This document shows positions 13,788-15,551 of a stretch of 15,551 nucleotides of DNA, one piece after another. How positions within the stretch are numbered: position 1 is the stretch's first letter; each line of letters begins with the position of its first letter. The stretch spans positions 1 to 15,551 of the forward strand of contig JAUIEM010000234.1 in NCBI GenBank assembly GCA_030428695.1, read 5' to 3'. A program made the position numbers and the translations under genes. The stretch is from a bacterium (GTDB lineage: Bacteria; Planctomycetota; J058; JAJDCP01). A model generated the notes under the pieces. The model worked only from the letters and a program-made list of their open reading frames with translations. It did no database searches and was not told the origin of the DNA.

Positions 13788-14774
13788 TCAGCCGCGCTGC
13801 TCGGCCAGCACCGCGGCGAGGGCGGCGGCCGCCGCCTCCCAGCCCGGCGTCAGGCCTGGGGTGCCGAGGACCGGCGCAGGAGCGGCGAAGATGTCCCGGT
13901 GCAGCCGGTGCAGGGCGGGCAGGTCGAACAGGTCGACCGTGCCCGCCGCGCCCATCCCGGTCAGCGGACCGCGCCGCGGCAGGACCAGCGGAGCGCCGAG
14001 GGCGGCGGCGTCCAGGGCGACCGCGTCGAGCGCCCGGGCGGCGAGGGACACGACCGCGCGGGCCCCCGCCAGGAGCGCCACCCGCCGCGCCCGGTCGAGG
14101 TCCGGCAGCCAGGCGCAGCGACCGGCCAGGGCCCCGAGCGCGTCCCGCGCCCGGGCGGGGACAGGCCCGGGCAGCAGCAGGACCAGGAAGCCCGGCGCGC
14201 CGCCGAGCAGCCGGGCGAGCAGGCGTCGAGCGGCTTCCCAGGCGCCTTCACCCCTGCCGGTCAGGACCGCGTAGGCCGCGGGCAGGCCGAGCGGTGGCGG
14301 GCTCCGCGGCGTCGGCAGGGGGTCGAGCCCCGGCGGCACGACCCGCAGCCGGGGGTCTTCGCCCCGCGGCAGCCAGCTCTCCATCGCCGGCCCGGGCACG
14401 ACGAGCCGCCAGGCCCGGCGCAGGCCGAAGCGGCCGAGCCAGCGCGCCGGCAGGTCGCCCGGGACGGGGCGCGCGAAGACCGGCGAGCCCGGGTCGAGGC
14501 GCACGACGCTGCGCAGGGACGGGGGCGCGAGGGCCGCTGCCCGCTCGTCCGTCAGCACCAGCTCCGCCCCCCAGCGCCGGGCCTCGGCGAGCATCCACAG
14601 CTGGGCAGGCAGGCCCCCGAGCGCCCGCGGTGCGAGGCGCGCGGGCAGCCCGGGCAGCGGGGCGCGGGAGAAGATGCGGAAGCGCGCCTCGCTCGCTTCC
14701 AGCAGGGCCCGCATCCGCGCGGGCTGGCAGCCGCCGGGGAGGCCGGGGCGCGTCGCGTCGACGGCGACCTTCAT
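13788..14774 (-). CDS. GT4-like glycosyltransferase, degenerate
   Basis: This is a 328-residue protein resembling GT-B glycosyltransferases of the GT4 group. The N-terminal strand MKVAVDATRPGLPGG is the usual start of such enzymes. VVPPGLDPLPTPRSPPP resembles the inter-domain VIPNGVD-type segment, and PAAYAVLTGRGEGAW a following second-domain strand. The acceptor/donor block that normally reads E-G-F-G-x-P-x-L-E-A reads RALDAVALDAAALGAPLVLP here, so both expected glutamates are missing and the protein is shorter than usual for the group. It may be inactive, have a different donor site, or act as a partner subunit. The composition is extremely Ala/Leu/Pro/Arg rich. The ATG at 14774 overlaps the sulfotransferase stop codon (ATGA), implying translational coupling; a longer upstream reading frame lies inside that gene and is rejected. 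It converges with the DUF4132 gene. Confidence 0.65.
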   Translation of the reverse strand: MKVAVDATRPGLPGGCQPARMRALLEASEARFRIFSRAPLPGLPARLAPRALGGLPAQLWMLAEARRWGAELVLTDERAAALAPPSLRSVVRLDPGSPVFARPVPGDLPARWLGRFGLRRAWRLVVPGPAMESWLPRGEDPRLRVVPPGLDPLPTPRSPPPLGLPAAYAVLTGRGEGAWEAARRLLARLLGGAPGFLVLLLPGPVPARARDALGALAGRCAWLPDLDRARRVALLAGARAVVSLAARALDAVALDAAALGAPLVLPRRGPLTGMGAAGTVDLFDLPALHRLHRDIFAAPAPVLGTPGLTPGWEAAAAALAAVLAEQRG

Positions 14775-15551
14775 CGGCGCCCCGCGGCCAGCCAGGCGTC
14801 GAGGTCGTGGAAGCGCTGGACCAGGCCCTCCCGCAGCGGGTCCAGCCCGCGCTCGAGGCGTTGGGCCAGCGCCCAGCCCCGCTGCAGCCCCGCGCCGGCG
14901 AGGGCCCGCAGGGGATGGGCCCAGCGCGCGCGGCTGGCGGCGCGGGCCCGGCGGTACAGCTCCCGGTCGCGGAGGAAGCGCCCGGCGTGGGCGGCGACGA
15001 GCGCGGCGCGCTCGTCCGCGCCGAGGTACGGCCGCGAGCGGTTGGCGCGGCTCGAGGGTCCGGGCAGGGCGAAGCCGGGCCCGACCTGGCACAGCGCCCA
15101 GATCAGGTCCCGCGGCTCCTCGACCACGCCGAGCTCGACCTCCGCGAGCGCTCGCAGAGTCTCATGCCAGCTCACCCGCGCGGGGTCGAAGGCGCGGCCC
15201 GAGGCCCAGCGCCGGAAGAAGCTCGCCAGCCCGGCGTCCGCTCCCCGGGTCCGCCGCAGCCAGGCGGCGAAGTCGGTCCCCTCGGCGAAGATGTGGGCGA
15301 GCCGGCGCCGCACCGCCGCCTCGAACACCGTGCCCTGCTCGTGGCGCATGCGCTGGAAGGCCCACTCCGAGAGCGCCCGCTGGACGGGGTCCCGCACGAG
15401 CGCGATGGTGCGCAGCCGTCGCCCCGGGAAGTGCTCCCCCAGGCCGCGGTAGACCTGGTGGCCGATCACCACCCGGAGCCGCCGCTTGCGCGCGTCCGGC
15501 AGGGCGCGGAGGAAGGTGTCGGTCGCGGCCGGCGAGCCGAGGTAGTCGGGC
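14771..15551 (-). CDS. sulfotransferase-family protein, N-terminus beyond right edge
   Basis: The visible part is 259 residues, and the frame stays open to the window edge, so the 5' end is missing. The segment RVVIGHQVYRGLGEHFPG followed by TIALVRDPVQRALSEW is the typical core of PAPS-dependent sulfotransferases (Sulfotransfer_2/HS2ST-like). The arginine and serine of RDPVQRALS are those that normally bind the 3'-phosphate of PAPS. The 5'-phosphosulfate loop would lie outside the window. Later family blocks are less clear, including a SWHETLRAL segment and a basic C-terminus. It should sulfate a carbohydrate or a lipid- or peptide-linked hydroxyl. A GTG at 15472 could be read as a start, but similarity begins upstream of it, so it is internal. 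Its stop codon overlaps the glycosyltransferase start, which points to a glycan-decorating operon. Confidence 0.75.
   Translation of the reverse strand, partial: PDYLGSPAATDTFLRALPDARKRRLRVVIGHQVYRGLGEHFPGRRLRTIALVRDPVQRALSEWAFQRMRHEQGTVFEAAVRRRLAHIFAEGTDFAAWLRRTRGADAGLASFFRRWASGRAFDPARVSWHETLRALAEVELGVVEEPRDLIWALCQVGPGFALPGPSSRANRSRPYLGADERAALVAAHAGRFLRDRELYRRARAASRARWAHPLRALAGAGLQRGWALAQRLERGLDPLREGLVQRFHDLDAWLAAGRR

Noticed and set aside
14775..15092. 106-codon N-terminal extension of the glycosyltransferase
   Set aside because: It lies entirely within the sulfotransferase gene in another frame and is Arg/Pro/Ala-rich. The MKVAVDATRPG start with an ATGA overlap is a better start.
1..15551. 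Mobile element, CRISPR array, tRNA/rRNA or known defence system
   Set aside because: I saw no transposase, integrase, evenly spaced direct repeats, cloverleaf-like sequence or recognisable defence effector on either strand.

Overview
The window is very GC-rich double-stranded bacterial DNA. Its codon third positions are strongly G/C, so long antisense shadow ORFs are everywhere. The three consecutive exported proteins have Sec signals ending in AQ or GQ, and there are lipid acyltransferase and sulfotransferase genes. This suggests a Gram-negative-type, high-GC lineage such as Planctomycetota, Myxococcota or a neighbouring phylum. Phylum-level placement is inference. I see no tRNA, rRNA, CRISPR, insertion sequence or phage gene, and the stretch reads as chromosomal backbone plus lineage-specific genes.

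Layout, left to right. (1) A minus-strand YegS-like lipid kinase (113-1018) is divergent from a two-gene plus-strand operon. The operon encodes a helix-turn-helix protein fused to a PTS EIIA domain (1235-1927) and a CPA2-type cation/proton antiporter that also ends in an EIIA-like domain (1944-3980). (2) After a 290-base structured gap comes a protein with a C-terminal FHA domain (4271-5398), whose stop codon overlaps the start of a small MmcQ/YjbR-family gene (5398-5742). (3) A coupled acyltransferase/SDR pair follows (5812-6720 and 6707-7651). (4) Three consecutive small genes (7728-8354, 8357-9157, 9171-9929) encode paralogous exported coiled-coil proteins that match no family I can name. 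Two of them carry duplicated SHOCT-like helical repeats. (5) A 1238-residue helical-repeat protein with a C-terminal DUF4132 (MolR/YehI-type) domain lies at 10068-13784. (6) Converging on it with only 3 bases between stop codons is a minus-strand pair: a sulfotransferase running off the right edge (14771-15551) and a degenerate GT4-like glycosyltransferase (13788-14774), overlapping by ATGA.

How the genes may work together. The EIIA-fused regulator and EIIA-fused antiporter look like one phosphorylation-responsive ion-homeostasis module, by analogy with nitrogen-PTS (PtsN) control of potassium transport. The acyltransferase and SDR look like a lipid-modification pair. The sulfotransferase and glycosyltransferase look like the edge of a surface-glycan or sulfated-metabolite locus. 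The least described element is the exported coiled-coil triplet, and it is the best candidate for an uncharacterised envelope system.
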